Origin: Scandinavium sp002470465
GTDB taxonomy: Bacteria > Pseudomonadota > Gammaproteobacteria > Enterobacterales > Enterobacteriaceae
Assembly (NCBI RefSeq): GCF_040750395.1
Contig: NZ_JBFLVD010000029.1
Coordinates: 62,001-126,000, forward strand
Direction: 5' to 3'
DNA length: 64,000 bases
The translations under genes were made by a program, and so were the position numbers. Under the pieces are notes generated by a model. It worked only from the letters and a program-made list of their open reading frames with translations, was not told where the DNA came from and did no database searches. Within the stretch, counting starts at the first letter, position 1; each line of letters starts with the position of its first letter. This document shows, in pieces, positions 16,339 to 23,982 of the stretch.

Positions 16339-18936
16339 TTATACAGCCGTCTGGAAAATCACGCCGTCGGCTTTCTCGGTGTACTGAGAGAGCTGGTCGA
16401 AATTCAGATAGCGGTAGGTGTCAGCTGCGGTTTTATCAACCTGCGCCACAAACGTCTGGTACTCTTCCGGCGTTGGCAGTTTGCCAATCAGCGCCGCAAC
16501 GGCCGCCAGCTCCGCAGAAGCGAGGTAGACGTTCGCGCCAGTACCGAGACGGTTCGGGAAGTTACGGGTTGAAGTGGACACCACCGTCGCACCGTCTGCC
16601 ACACGAGCCTGGTTACCCATGCACAGGGAGCAGCCCGGGATCTCAATACGCGCACCGCTCTTACCGAAGACGCTGTAGTAGCCCTCCTCCGTCAGCTGTG
16701 CCGCATCCATACGGGTTGGCGGAGCCACCCACAGACGCGTCGGCAGCTGGCCTTTGTGCGTATCCAGCAGTTTACCGGCGGCACGGAAGTGGCCAATGTT
16801 GGTCATGCAGGAACCGATGAACACTTCGTCGATCTTGTCGCCCTGCACGTCAGACAGCAGACGCGCGTCGTCCGGATCGTTCGGCGCACAAAGGATTGGC
16901 TCTTTGATATCCGCCAGATCGATGTCGATCACCGCCGCGTACTCCGCGTCAGCATCGGCTTCCAGCAGCTGCGGATCCGCCAGCCATTTTTCCATGCCCT
17001 GGATACGGCGCTCCAGCGTGCGGCGGTCGCCGTAGCCTTCAGCAATCATCCACTTCAGCAGCACGATGTTAGAGTTCAGGTACTCTTCAATCGGCGCCTG
17101 ATTCAGCTTGATGGTACAGCCCGCAGCAGAACGCTCGGCGGACGCATCAGTCAGTTCGAACGCCTGCTCAACTTTCAGATCCGGCAGACCTTCAATTTCC
17201 AGAATGCGGCCAGAGAAGATGTTCTTCTTACCTTTCTTCTCAACGGTCAGCAGACCCTGCTTAATGGCGTACAGCGGAATGGCGTGAACCAGATCGCGCA
17301 GGGTGATGCCCGGCTGCATTTTGCCTTTGAAGCGCACCAGCACGGATTCCGGCATATCGAGCGGCATCACGCCAGTCGCAGCGGCAAACGCCACCAGGCC
17401 AGACCCCGCCGGGAAGGAGATGCCGATTGGGAAACGGGTATGAGAGTCACCGCCGGTGCCAACGGTATCCGGCAGCAGCATACGGTTCAGCCAGGAGTGG
17501 ATGACGCCATCGCCAGGACGCAGAGAAACACCGCCGCGGTTCATGATGAAATCAGGCAACGTATGATGCGTGGTTACGTCAACCGGCTTCGGATACGCCG
17601 CAGTATGGCAGAAGGACTGCATCACCAGATCAGAAGAGAAGCCCAGGCAGGCCAGGTCTTTCAGTTCATCACGGGTCATTGGGCCAGTGGTGTCCTGAGA
17701 ACCCACGGAGGTCATCTTCGGCTCACAGTAGGCACCCGGACGGATACCCGCCACGCCGCAGGCGCGACCAACCATTTTCTGAGCCAGAGAGAAGCCGCGG
17801 CTGCTTTCTGCCACGTCTTTCGCCTGACGGAAAACATCGCTGTGCGGCAGGCCCAGCGCTTCACGCGCTTTGGTCGTCAGGCCACGGCCGATAATCAGCG
17901 GAATACGGCCACCGGCGCGCACTTCGTCGATCAGCACGTCGGTTTTCAGCTCAAAGCTTGCCAGCAGCTCATTGGTTTCGTGGTTACGTACTTCTCCTTT
18001 GAACGGATAGACGTCAATGACGTCGCCCATGTTCAGGTTGTTCACGTCCACTTCAATTGGCAGTGCGCCCGCATCTTCCATGGTGTTAAAGAAGATGGGT
18101 GCAATTTTCCCGCCCAGGCACAGGCCGCCGCCGCGCTTGTTCGGCACGTGCGGAATATCATCGCCCATGAACCACAGCACGGAGTTAGTGGCAGATTTAC
18201 GCGAAGAACCGGTGCCAACCACGTCGCCCACATACGCCAGAGGGAAGCCTTTTTTCTGCAGCGCTTCGATCTGTTTGATTGGGCCAACAACGCCCGGCTG
18301 ATCCGGCTCAATGCCTTCGCGGGCGTTTTTCAACATTGCCAGCGCGTGCAGAGGGATATCAGGACGAGACCACGCATCCGGCGCCGGGGAGAGGTCATCC
18401 GTGTTAGTTTCGCCGGTGACTTTGAAGACGGTGACGGTCATTTTTTCAGCGAGCGCTGGACGGTTCAGGAACCACTCAGCATCGGCCCAGGACTGCATCA
18501 CCTGCTTCGCGTAGGCGTTGCCCGCTTTGGCTTTCTCTTCCACATCATAGAAGTTGTCAAACATCAGCAGGGTATGGGACAGCGCTTTGGCGGCAATCGG
18601 TGCCAGCTTCTCGTTATCCAGCGCGTCAATCAGCGGATGAATATTGTAGCCCCCCTGCATGGTACCCAGCAGTTCGATAGCTTTTTCAGGGGTAACCAGT
18701 GGGGAGGTGGCGTCGCCTTTGGCGACAGCGGCAAGGAATCCGGCTTTCACGTAGGCGGCTTCGTCTACGCCCGGCGGTACACGATTAATTAACAGGTCTA
18801 ACAGGAATTCTTCTTCGCCCGCAGGCGGTGCTTTCAGCAGCTCAACCAGTGCGGCCATTTGGGTTGCATCTAACGGTTTTGCAACAATCCCCTCGGCGGC
18901 ACGCTCAGCTACGTGCTTACGGTATTCTTCTAGCAC
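16339..18936 (-). CDS. acnB: Aconitate hydratase B
   Basis: Main TCA-cycle aconitase (citrate to isocitrate), which without its iron-sulfur cluster also binds mRNA. Cluster ligands are in GSCMTNIG (near residue 710) and GCSLCMGN (near 769-772). The N-terminal HEAT-like domain, swivel domain and DSHTRFP active-site segment are present. The start is GTG at 18936, with GAGGAG ahead, giving 865 residues as in E. coli; the ATG at 18963 would add nine non-conserved residues. A sigma-70-like promoter is seen at 19037-19065. Confidence 0.97.
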   Translation of the reverse strand: MLEEYRKHVAERAAEGIVAKPLDATQMAALVELLKAPPAGEEEFLLDLLINRVPPGVDEAAYVKAGFLAAVAKGDATSPLVTPEKAIELLGTMQGGYNIHPLIDALDNEKLAPIAAKALSHTLLMFDNFYDVEEKAKAGNAYAKQVMQSWADAEWFLNRPALAEKMTVTVFKVTGETNTDDLSPAPDAWSRPDIPLHALAMLKNAREGIEPDQPGVVGPIKQIEALQKKGFPLAYVGDVVGTGSSRKSATNSVLWFMGDDIPHVPNKRGGGLCLGGKIAPIFFNTMEDAGALPIEVDVNNLNMGDVIDVYPFKGEVRNHETNELLASFELKTDVLIDEVRAGGRIPLIIGRGLTTKAREALGLPHSDVFRQAKDVAESSRGFSLAQKMVGRACGVAGIRPGAYCEPKMTSVGSQDTTGPMTRDELKDLACLGFSSDLVMQSFCHTAAYPKPVDVTTHHTLPDFIMNRGGVSLRPGDGVIHSWLNRMLLPDTVGTGGDSHTRFPIGISFPAGSGLVAFAAATGVMPLDMPESVLVRFKGKMQPGITLRDLVHAIPLYAIKQGLLTVEKKGKKNIFSGRILEIEGLPDLKVEQAFELTDASAERSAAGCTIKLNQAPIEEYLNSNIVLLKWMIAEGYGDRRTLERRIQGMEKWLADPQLLEADADAEYAAVIDIDLADIKEPILCAPNDPDDARLLSDVQGDKIDEVFIGSCMTNIGHFRAAGKLLDTHKGQLPTRLWVAPPTRMDAAQLTEEGYYSVFGKSGARIEIPGCSLCMGNQARVADGATVVSTSTRNFPNRLGTGANVYLASAELAAVAALIGKLPTPEEYQTFVAQVDKTAADTYRYLNFDQLSQYTEKADGVIFQTAV

Positions 18937-19311
18937 GACGGTTCTCCTCGCTCTCATTGTCATATGCGGCCGGCGTTCTCTTCACGCTCCTGTGAGACAG
19001 CAGTTTGTAGGGTACATGCCCGATACCGCGTCGGGCAGCATAGCAGGATTTCCGGGGGGTGTTAATCTGTTTACAAAAAAGCAACATTAAAATTTTGCTG
19101 AATCGTTAAGGACAGCATAAAGCCGTTTCAAACCTACTTTCTGGACACAATAATCTCACCTGGTTACGCACCTTATCTCGCACTGCTTTGCGGTGCCGGA
19201 TTGCTGCTGGCAACCCTCTCATCCTCCCTCTTCATAAACTTTCCTGCTGACGAGCGCCCCCTCACTCTGTGATACTGGCACGCTTGTGGACAGTAAAAGG
19301 GTGAGTGCAGG
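18937..19311. other. Divergent intergenic region acnB / two-component system
   Basis: 375 nt without a gene. It holds the acnB promoter at 19037-19065. The part from about 19090 to 19311 should contain the promoter of the kinase gene, but I see no clear -35/-10 pair or dyad there. The kinase ribosome site is probably AAGGGTGAG at 19297-19305. Confidence 0.7.
19037..19065 (-). promoter_or_regulatory. Putative sigma-70 promoter of acnB
   Basis: On the minus strand, -35 TTAACA (19060-19065), 17-nt spacer, -10 TATGCT (19037-19042) with an extended TG. It gives a leader of about 100 nt before the GTG start. Confidence 0.6.
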
Positions 19312-20616
19312 ATGACAACAAAACGCGCGTTTCTTCTGCGTGGCCTGGCGACCTGGCTGGTCGTCAGCCTGTTGTGCTGCGCCCTGCTCTACGCCGAACA
19401 GATCCGCCGTCAGTACTGGCAGTTTGACCGCGCCTTCACCTCGTTGTTTAGTACCATCAATACCGCACTAACTCAGAATGAGTCGGTCATTCCTGTTCTC
19501 AGCGGTGATGACGATCTGGCGCGACTGCAACAAAAGTTCCCGCAAATTCAGGCGCTGGAGAAAACCATCGCCCTCCCTCTGAATGCGCCGCGCGTGGAGA
19601 AGCTCTCACCGACAAGCTACTGGCTGTACAATCCTTACCGCCAGATTCGGGTACGTATCAACCTTGCCCCCTTCCTGTACTCAGCTTCACATTTTTCAAC
19701 CGTGCGCCTCAGCATGACAACGCCATCAGCGCTGCAACAGGAGCGCTGGCACTGGACGCGGCAATTTCAGCAGCACTTTCAGCCCTTTACCCTGCAGGCG
19801 AACGCCACGCCGCAGTGGTTTGCTGTCGCCTGGCTACCCCATCTGCTTATCGCCCTCGGCTGGGGAGTTATTGTCTGCCTGCTGATGCTCACGCTTTGGG
19901 GGCGCAAGCAGCAGCAATCTGACCGCCAGCGGGCCGATTATTATCAGCATGCCCGGCTGAACACGCTCGGCGAAATGGCCGCAGGCGTCGTGCATGAAAT
20001 CAACCAGCCGCTGACGGCCACGCAGATGTGGCTGCAGGGCGGCATGCGTCAGCTCGATAACGGGAAATCAGAAGAAGTCAGGCACGCAATGCGCTCGGCC
20101 CTCACGCAGACCCAGAGAATCAGCGAGCTACTGACCCGCTTTCGCGCCCACCTGAGCCAGGAGGACGTGACGCTCACAGCGGTGAACCTGCCGCAAAGCT
20201 GGCTGCGCGTCGGCAATTTGCTGGAGCACGAGCCTGGCACAAAACTTATCCGCATCACCCACGCCTTCCAGGCGCTTGAGATCCGGGCAGACCACCTGTG
20301 GCTTGAACAGGTGCTGCACAATTTACTCAACAACGCGATTCAGGCACAGCTTTCGCGCGGAAAAGGCTGGGTCCACATTACCAGCGAGGCGGAAGGCGAT
20401 CGGGTTCGCGTCACGCTCACCGATGGCGGTCCGGGATTCAGCCCGGAGGCGCTGAAGCTCGCTCTGATGCCGCTCTACACGGAGCGAGAAGGCGGGCTGG
20501 GGCTGGGACTCACGCTTTGTGAATCGCTGATGACGCGCATGAACGGCAGCCTGCAGCTGGGGAACAGGCCAGACGGCGGCGCGGAAATCAACCTGTGGTT
20601 TATTCGGGAGAGGTAA
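19312..20616 (+). CDS. Membrane sensor histidine kinase of an uncharacterised two-component system
   Basis: A 434-residue kinase with membrane segment 1 at about 11-27, a periplasmic domain at about 30-168 with no motif I recognise, and membrane segment 2 at about 170-196. The cytoplasmic part has the H-box GVVHEINQPL (phospho-His228), N-box LLNNAIQA, G1 DGGPGFS and G2 GLGLGLTL. The HEINQPL form is typical of FixL/DctB/TtrS kinases. It is followed 6 nt later by a FixJ-type regulator. It has no counterpart here in E. coli K-12. The signal is unknown; the secreted HbpS-like protein encoded downstream is a candidate sensor partner (inference). Confidence 0.9.
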   Translation: MTTKRAFLLRGLATWLVVSLLCCALLYAEQIRRQYWQFDRAFTSLFSTINTALTQNESVIPVLSGDDDLARLQQKFPQIQALEKTIALPLNAPRVEKLSPTSYWLYNPYRQIRVRINLAPFLYSASHFSTVRLSMTTPSALQQERWHWTRQFQQHFQPFTLQANATPQWFAVAWLPHLLIALGWGVIVCLLMLTLWGRKQQQSDRQRADYYQHARLNTLGEMAAGVVHEINQPLTATQMWLQGGMRQLDNGKSEEVRHAMRSALTQTQRISELLTRFRAHLSQEDVTLTAVNLPQSWLRVGNLLEHEPGTKLIRITHAFQALEIRADHLWLEQVLHNLLNNAIQAQLSRGKGWVHITSEAEGDRVRVTLTDGGPGFSPEALKLALMPLYTEREGGLGLGLTLCESLMTRMNGSLQLGNRPDGGAEINLWFIRER

Positions 20617-20622
20617 TCAGAC

Positions 20623-21228
20623 ATGGACAACACTATCTACATCATTGACGACGACGCCTCGATTCGCGAGTCGCTGACGTTTCTCTTCTCTACGCTAAGC
20701 TGGCCGGTAGAGAACTTCGCGTCCATCGACGCATTCGCCACCGTTCACGCACCTGAAGCGCAGTTAACCGGCTGCCTGCTGCTGGACATGAGAATGCCGG
20801 GCAGCAGCGGGCTGACCTGGCTTGAAAACAACAGCGCCTCGCACCCTTTGCTACCGGTGGTGATGATGACGGGACACGGTTCTGTCGACGCCTGCCGTCG
20901 GGCCTTCCATCACGGGGTGTTTGAGTTTTTCACCAAACCCCTGGATGCCGATCGTCTTATCGAAACGGTGCATGCTGCCTTTGCTGAAAGTGGGACACGC
21001 CAGCGACGCTGGCAGGCGCATCTGCACGCTAAGCAACTCTTCGCCCAGCTGACCGCAAGGGAAACAGACGTACTGCAGGAGCTGATGACCGGCGCAAGCA
21101 ACAAAGAGGTTGCAACACGCCTGGCTCTGTCCGCACGCACCGTGGAAGCACATCGAGCCGCTATTTTAAGCAAGCTTGGCGTCAGCAGCCTGGTACAGGC
21201 CATCCGCGAATATGACAAGCTGCACTAA
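20623..21228 (+). CDS. FixJ/NarL-type response regulator, partner of the adjacent kinase
   Basis: A 201-residue regulator. The receiver domain has acidic residues Asp9-Asp11, phospho-acceptor Asp55 (LLLDMRMPG), and the lysine in FFTKPLD. A LuxR-type helix-turn-helix at about 143-197 (TARETDVLQ, SNKEVATRL, SARTVEAH) is the DNA-binding part. ATG at 20623 lies 6 nt after the kinase stop, so the pair is one operon. The closest families are FixJ, TtrR and StyR-like regulators, which usually activate a nearby gene. The obvious target is the secreted protein gene 94 nt downstream, preceded by a dyad. Confidence 0.92.
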   Translation: MDNTIYIIDDDASIRESLTFLFSTLSWPVENFASIDAFATVHAPEAQLTGCLLLDMRMPGSSGLTWLENNSASHPLLPVVMMTGHGSVDACRRAFHHGVFEFFTKPLDADRLIETVHAAFAESGTRQRRWQAHLHAKQLFAQLTARETDVLQELMTGASNKEVATRLALSARTVEAHRAAILSKLGVSSLVQAIREYDKLH

Positions 21229-21248
21229 GTAGAATTACCTGGACGACT

Positions 21249-21269
21249 GCGTAATCGTGCGAATTACGC
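21249..21269. promoter_or_regulatory. Inverted repeat, candidate response-regulator operator
   Basis: GCGTAAT-N7-ATTACGC is a perfect 7+7 dyad in the 93-nt gap between the regulator and the HbpS-like gene. Its right arm overlaps a possible -35 (TTACGC 21264-21269), 17 nt before a possible -10 TAGCAT at 21287-21292. A weak -35 covered by a dyad fits an activator-dependent promoter. There is no T-run, so a terminator is unlikely. Confidence 0.45.
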
Positions 21270-21321
21270 TTCCTGCCTGGCCTTGTTAGCATCACGATTA
21301 ACAACCAGAAGGAAGCCCACG

Positions 21322-21801
21322 ATGAAAAAACTTATGCTTACCGCCACGCTGCTCGCCGGTTTCGCCACCACTGCTGCACAGGCAGAATCACTGAGTCAGA
21401 AAAACATTTCTCTGGAACAGGCGAATGCTCTGGCGCAGGAAGCCATCAAAGCCTGTACCACTAAAAACTATCAGGTGAGCGTGACCGTCGTTGACCGCGC
21501 AGGCGTCATTAAGACAGTGCAGCGCACCGACAATGCCGGGCCGCACACGGTGAAGGCCAGCGAAATGAAAGCCTTTACCGCGCTCACAATGAAAAATGCC
21601 AGCGGCAAAGTGATGGAAGCGGCACAAAGCAACGCGGGTGCACAGAACCTGAAGGATATTCCGGGCCTGTTATTGCTGGCGGGCGGCCTGCCGGTGAAGG
21701 AAGGCAATGAGGTGATTGGCGCGATTGGTATCGGCGGCGCGCCGGGCGGTAATCTGGATGAGGCCTGTGCGCAGGCTGCGCTGGATAACGTGAAGCTGTA
21801 A
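21322..21801 (+). CDS. Secreted GlcG/HbpS-like (DUF336) protein
   Basis: A 159-residue protein with a clear Sec signal (MKKLMLTATLLAGF, cleavage after AQA at residue 21). The mature part is one GlcG/HbpS-type domain: VTVVDRAG near residue 54, TAL-type helix, the glycine-rich GGLPV near 128 and GAIGIGGAPGG near 139. Related HbpS of Streptomyces binds haem outside the cell and works with the SenS/SenR two-component system. Here a two-component pair lies directly upstream, so a periplasmic accessory-sensor role is a reasonable inference; haem binding is not shown. Start chosen at the signal peptide (AGAAGGA ahead). Confidence 0.85.
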   Translation: MKKLMLTATLLAGFATTAAQAESLSQKNISLEQANALAQEAIKACTTKNYQVSVTVVDRAGVIKTVQRTDNAGPHTVKASEMKAFTALTMKNASGKVMEAAQSNAGAQNLKDIPGLLLLAGGLPVKEGNEVIGAIGIGGAPGGNLDEACAQAALDNVKL

Positions 21802-21805
21802 GCCT

Positions 21806-21892
21806 GCCACCCGGCGGCGCTACGTTTGCCGGGTCGACAAGGAAACAAAATTCTTAGGCCGGGTAAGCGTTAGCGCCACCCGGCATTTTTTT
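21806..21892. repeat. REP pair behind the HbpS-like gene
   Basis: One unit GCCACCCGGCGGCGCTACG to TTTGCCGGGTC (21806-21835) and a second TTAGGCCGGGTAAGCGTTAG to CGCCACCCGGC (21853-21883), followed by a T-run. The second may also terminate transcription from the left; the region separates two convergent genes. Confidence 0.8.
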
Positions 21893-21893
21893 A

Positions 21894-22166
21894 TCAATTG
21901 GTCGGCGACGGTGCGCCCACTGAAGGATGCTCTGGCGTCAGTACCGCTTCATCATCTTTGATACTGCCGGAGTTTGCCGCCCATACGCCTTCCTGGGTTT
22001 TGCTGATGTTCTGGTGCTGTCCGTTCAGGTTTTGCCCCATGGCCGCAATATGCGTGGTTTCGGTACCGCCGCTGTTGTCTGCCCATGGGATCACCGGGTC
22101 GTCGGCAAGCGCGAAGCCAGAAATCAGCGTAGTGGCGAGTACTGCGGTAGTCAGAAATGTTTTCAT
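21894..22166 (-). CDS. Small exported protein of unknown function
   Basis: A 90-residue protein with a Sec signal (MKTFLTTAVLATTLISGF, cleavage after ALA near residue 21). The mature part is short, acidic and rich in Asn, Gly, Ser and Gln, without cysteines: DDPVIPWADNSGG, HIAAMGQNLNGQHQN, and a Pro-rich end. I do not recognise the family. ATG at 22166 has GAGGTG ahead; the alternative start 4 codons upstream is not favoured. It converges on the HbpS-like gene and precedes lpd on the same strand, with its own terminator-poor gap. A structured domain is not obvious, and it could be a disordered periplasmic protein. Confidence 0.7.
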   Translation of the reverse strand: MKTFLTTAVLATTLISGFALADDPVIPWADNSGGTETTHIAAMGQNLNGQHQNISKTQEGVWAANSGSIKDDEAVLTPEHPSVGAPSPTN

Positions 22167-22316
22167 GATGCACCTCATTAATAGTTTTTACGCTATAAGT
22201 TTAGTGCGTGACTATTTTCAGAGTAATGACGAGATGTTCGCAAATATTTATGCAGAAATGTTTTTAAATAAGTAAGTTACCGCTCCGCTTATCCCTGGCA
22301 AGCTTGCAGCAGAGAT

Positions 22317-22340
22317 AAAAAAAGCGGCCCTGAGGCCGCT
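22317..22340 (-). terminator. Rho-independent terminator of lpd
   Basis: Stem AGCGGCC/GGCCGCT (22323-22329 with 22334-22340), loop CTGA, with TTTTTTT following on the minus strand. Confidence 0.88.
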
Positions 22341-22357
22341 TCTTACATCCCGAAAAC

Positions 22358-23782
22358 TTATTTCTTCTTCGCTTTCGGGTTTGGCAGGTCGGTGATGCTG
22401 CCTTCGAACACTTCTGCAGCCAGGCCCACTGACTCGTGCAGAGTCGGGTGAGCGTGGATGGTCAGTGCGATGTCTTCTGCATCACAGCCCATTTCGATAG
22501 CCAGACCGATTTCACCCAGCAGCTCGCCGCCGTTGGTACCGACAATCGCACCACCGATAACACGGTGAGTCTCTTTGTCGAAGATAAGCTTGGTCATGCC
22601 GTCTGCGCAGTCGGAAGCGATAGCACGACCAGAAGCAGCCCACGGGAAGGTGGCGGTTTCGTAGCTGATGCCTTTCTCTTTCGCTTCTTTCTCGGTCAGG
22701 CCAACCCAGGCAACTTCTGGCTCGGTATACGCGATAGATGGGATCACTTTCGGATCGAAGTAGTGCTTCATGCCGGCGATAACTTCAGCGGCAACGTGAC
22801 CTTCGTGAACACCTTTGTGCGCCAGCATCGGCTGGCCGACGATATCGCCGATAGCAAAGATGTGCGGCACGTTAGTACGCAGCTGCTTGTCAACGCGGAT
22901 GAAGCCACGGTCGTCCACTTCCACGCCAGCTTTGCCCGCGTCGAGGTTTTTACCGTTCGGTACACGACCGATTGCCACCAGCACTGCGTCATAACGCTGC
23001 GCTTCGGCAGGGGCTTTTTTGCCTTCCATGGAAACGTAGATACCGTCTTCTTTCGCTTCAACGGCGGTCACTTTGGTTTCCAGCATCAGGTTGAATTTCT
23101 TGCTGATGCGCTTGGTGAAGACTTTCACCACGTCTTTGTCGGCAGCCGGGATAACCTGGTCGAACATTTCAACCACGTCGATGTCTGAACCCAGTGCGTG
23201 ATATACGGTACCCATTTCCAGACCGATGATACCGCCGCCCATCACCAGCAGACGTTTTGGAACGGTTTTCAGCTCCAGCGCATCGGTGGAATCCCACACG
23301 CGTGGATCTTCATGTGGAATGAACGGCAGTTCGATCGGACGGGAACCCGCCGCGATGATTGCATTGTCGAAGTTGATCACGGTTTTACCGTTCTCGCCTT
23401 CCACTTCCAGGGTGTTCGCCCCGGTGAATTTACCCAGACCGTTGACCACTTTCACCTTACGGCCTTTCGCCATACCCGCCAGACCACCGGTCAGCTGAGT
23501 GATCACTTTCTCTTTCCAGGTACGAATCTTGTCGATATCGGTTTTCGGCTCACCGAAGACGATACCGTGCTCCGCCAGCGCTTTGGCTTCTTCGATAACT
23601 TTGGCTACGTGCAGCAGCGCTTTAGAAGGGATACAGCCGACGTTCAGACAAACACCACCGAGGGTGCTGTAACGTTCGACGATGACGGTTTCCAGACCTA
23701 AATCAGCGCAACGGAAGGCAGCGGAGTAGCCTGCCGGGCCTGCCCCAAGTACCACGACCTGGGTTTTGATTTCAGTACTCAT
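22358..23782 (-). CDS. lpd: Dihydrolipoamide dehydrogenase (E3)
   Basis: FAD enzyme that reoxidises lipoyl groups of the pyruvate and 2-oxoglutarate dehydrogenase complexes and the glycine cleavage system. FAD motif GAGPAG is near residue 13, the redox disulfide is Cys45/Cys50 in GGVCLNVGC, the NAD motif GGGIIGLEMG is near 182, and the active-site HAHPTLHE is near the C-terminus. Of two adjacent ATG codons I choose the second (22358-23782), which gives 474 residues as in E. coli. It lies 200 nt behind the aceF stop, past a terminator, so it can be transcribed with or separately from aceEF. Confidence 0.97.
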   Translation of the reverse strand: MSTEIKTQVVVLGAGPAGYSAAFRCADLGLETVIVERYSTLGGVCLNVGCIPSKALLHVAKVIEEAKALAEHGIVFGEPKTDIDKIRTWKEKVITQLTGGLAGMAKGRKVKVVNGLGKFTGANTLEVEGENGKTVINFDNAIIAAGSRPIELPFIPHEDPRVWDSTDALELKTVPKRLLVMGGGIIGLEMGTVYHALGSDIDVVEMFDQVIPAADKDVVKVFTKRISKKFNLMLETKVTAVEAKEDGIYVSMEGKKAPAEAQRYDAVLVAIGRVPNGKNLDAGKAGVEVDDRGFIRVDKQLRTNVPHIFAIGDIVGQPMLAHKGVHEGHVAAEVIAGMKHYFDPKVIPSIAYTEPEVAWVGLTEKEAKEKGISYETATFPWAASGRAIASDCADGMTKLIFDKETHRVIGGAIVGTNGGELLGEIGLAIEMGCDAEDIALTIHAHPTLHESVGLAAEVFEGSITDLPNPKAKKK

Positions 23783-23953
23783 CATGACCTCTATGATTTT
23801 TTATCCGGCGGTCCCTGGTCTTATCGCCCATCATCCACCGGGACGTTCTATCCGCCCGTATTTTACAAAATTGTTAACAATTTTGAAACAACAAACGGCT
23901 CACGATTTGACGTTGTTCCAATAACCCCATAAAGCCAGGAGAGATTACCAGAA

Positions 23954-23981
23954 AAAAGCCGGCCGACTGGCCGGCTTTTCG
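23954..23981 (-). terminator. Rho-independent terminator of aceF
   Basis: Stem AGCCGGCC/GGCCGGCT (23958-23965 with 23970-23977), loop GACT, followed by TTTTTT on the minus strand, immediately after the aceF stop. Confidence 0.88.
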
Positions 23982-23982
23982 C

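Noticed and set aside
21249..21269. Dyad read as a terminator of the response regulator
   Set aside because: Stem is only 7 bp with moderate GC and no T-run follows; an operator fits better.
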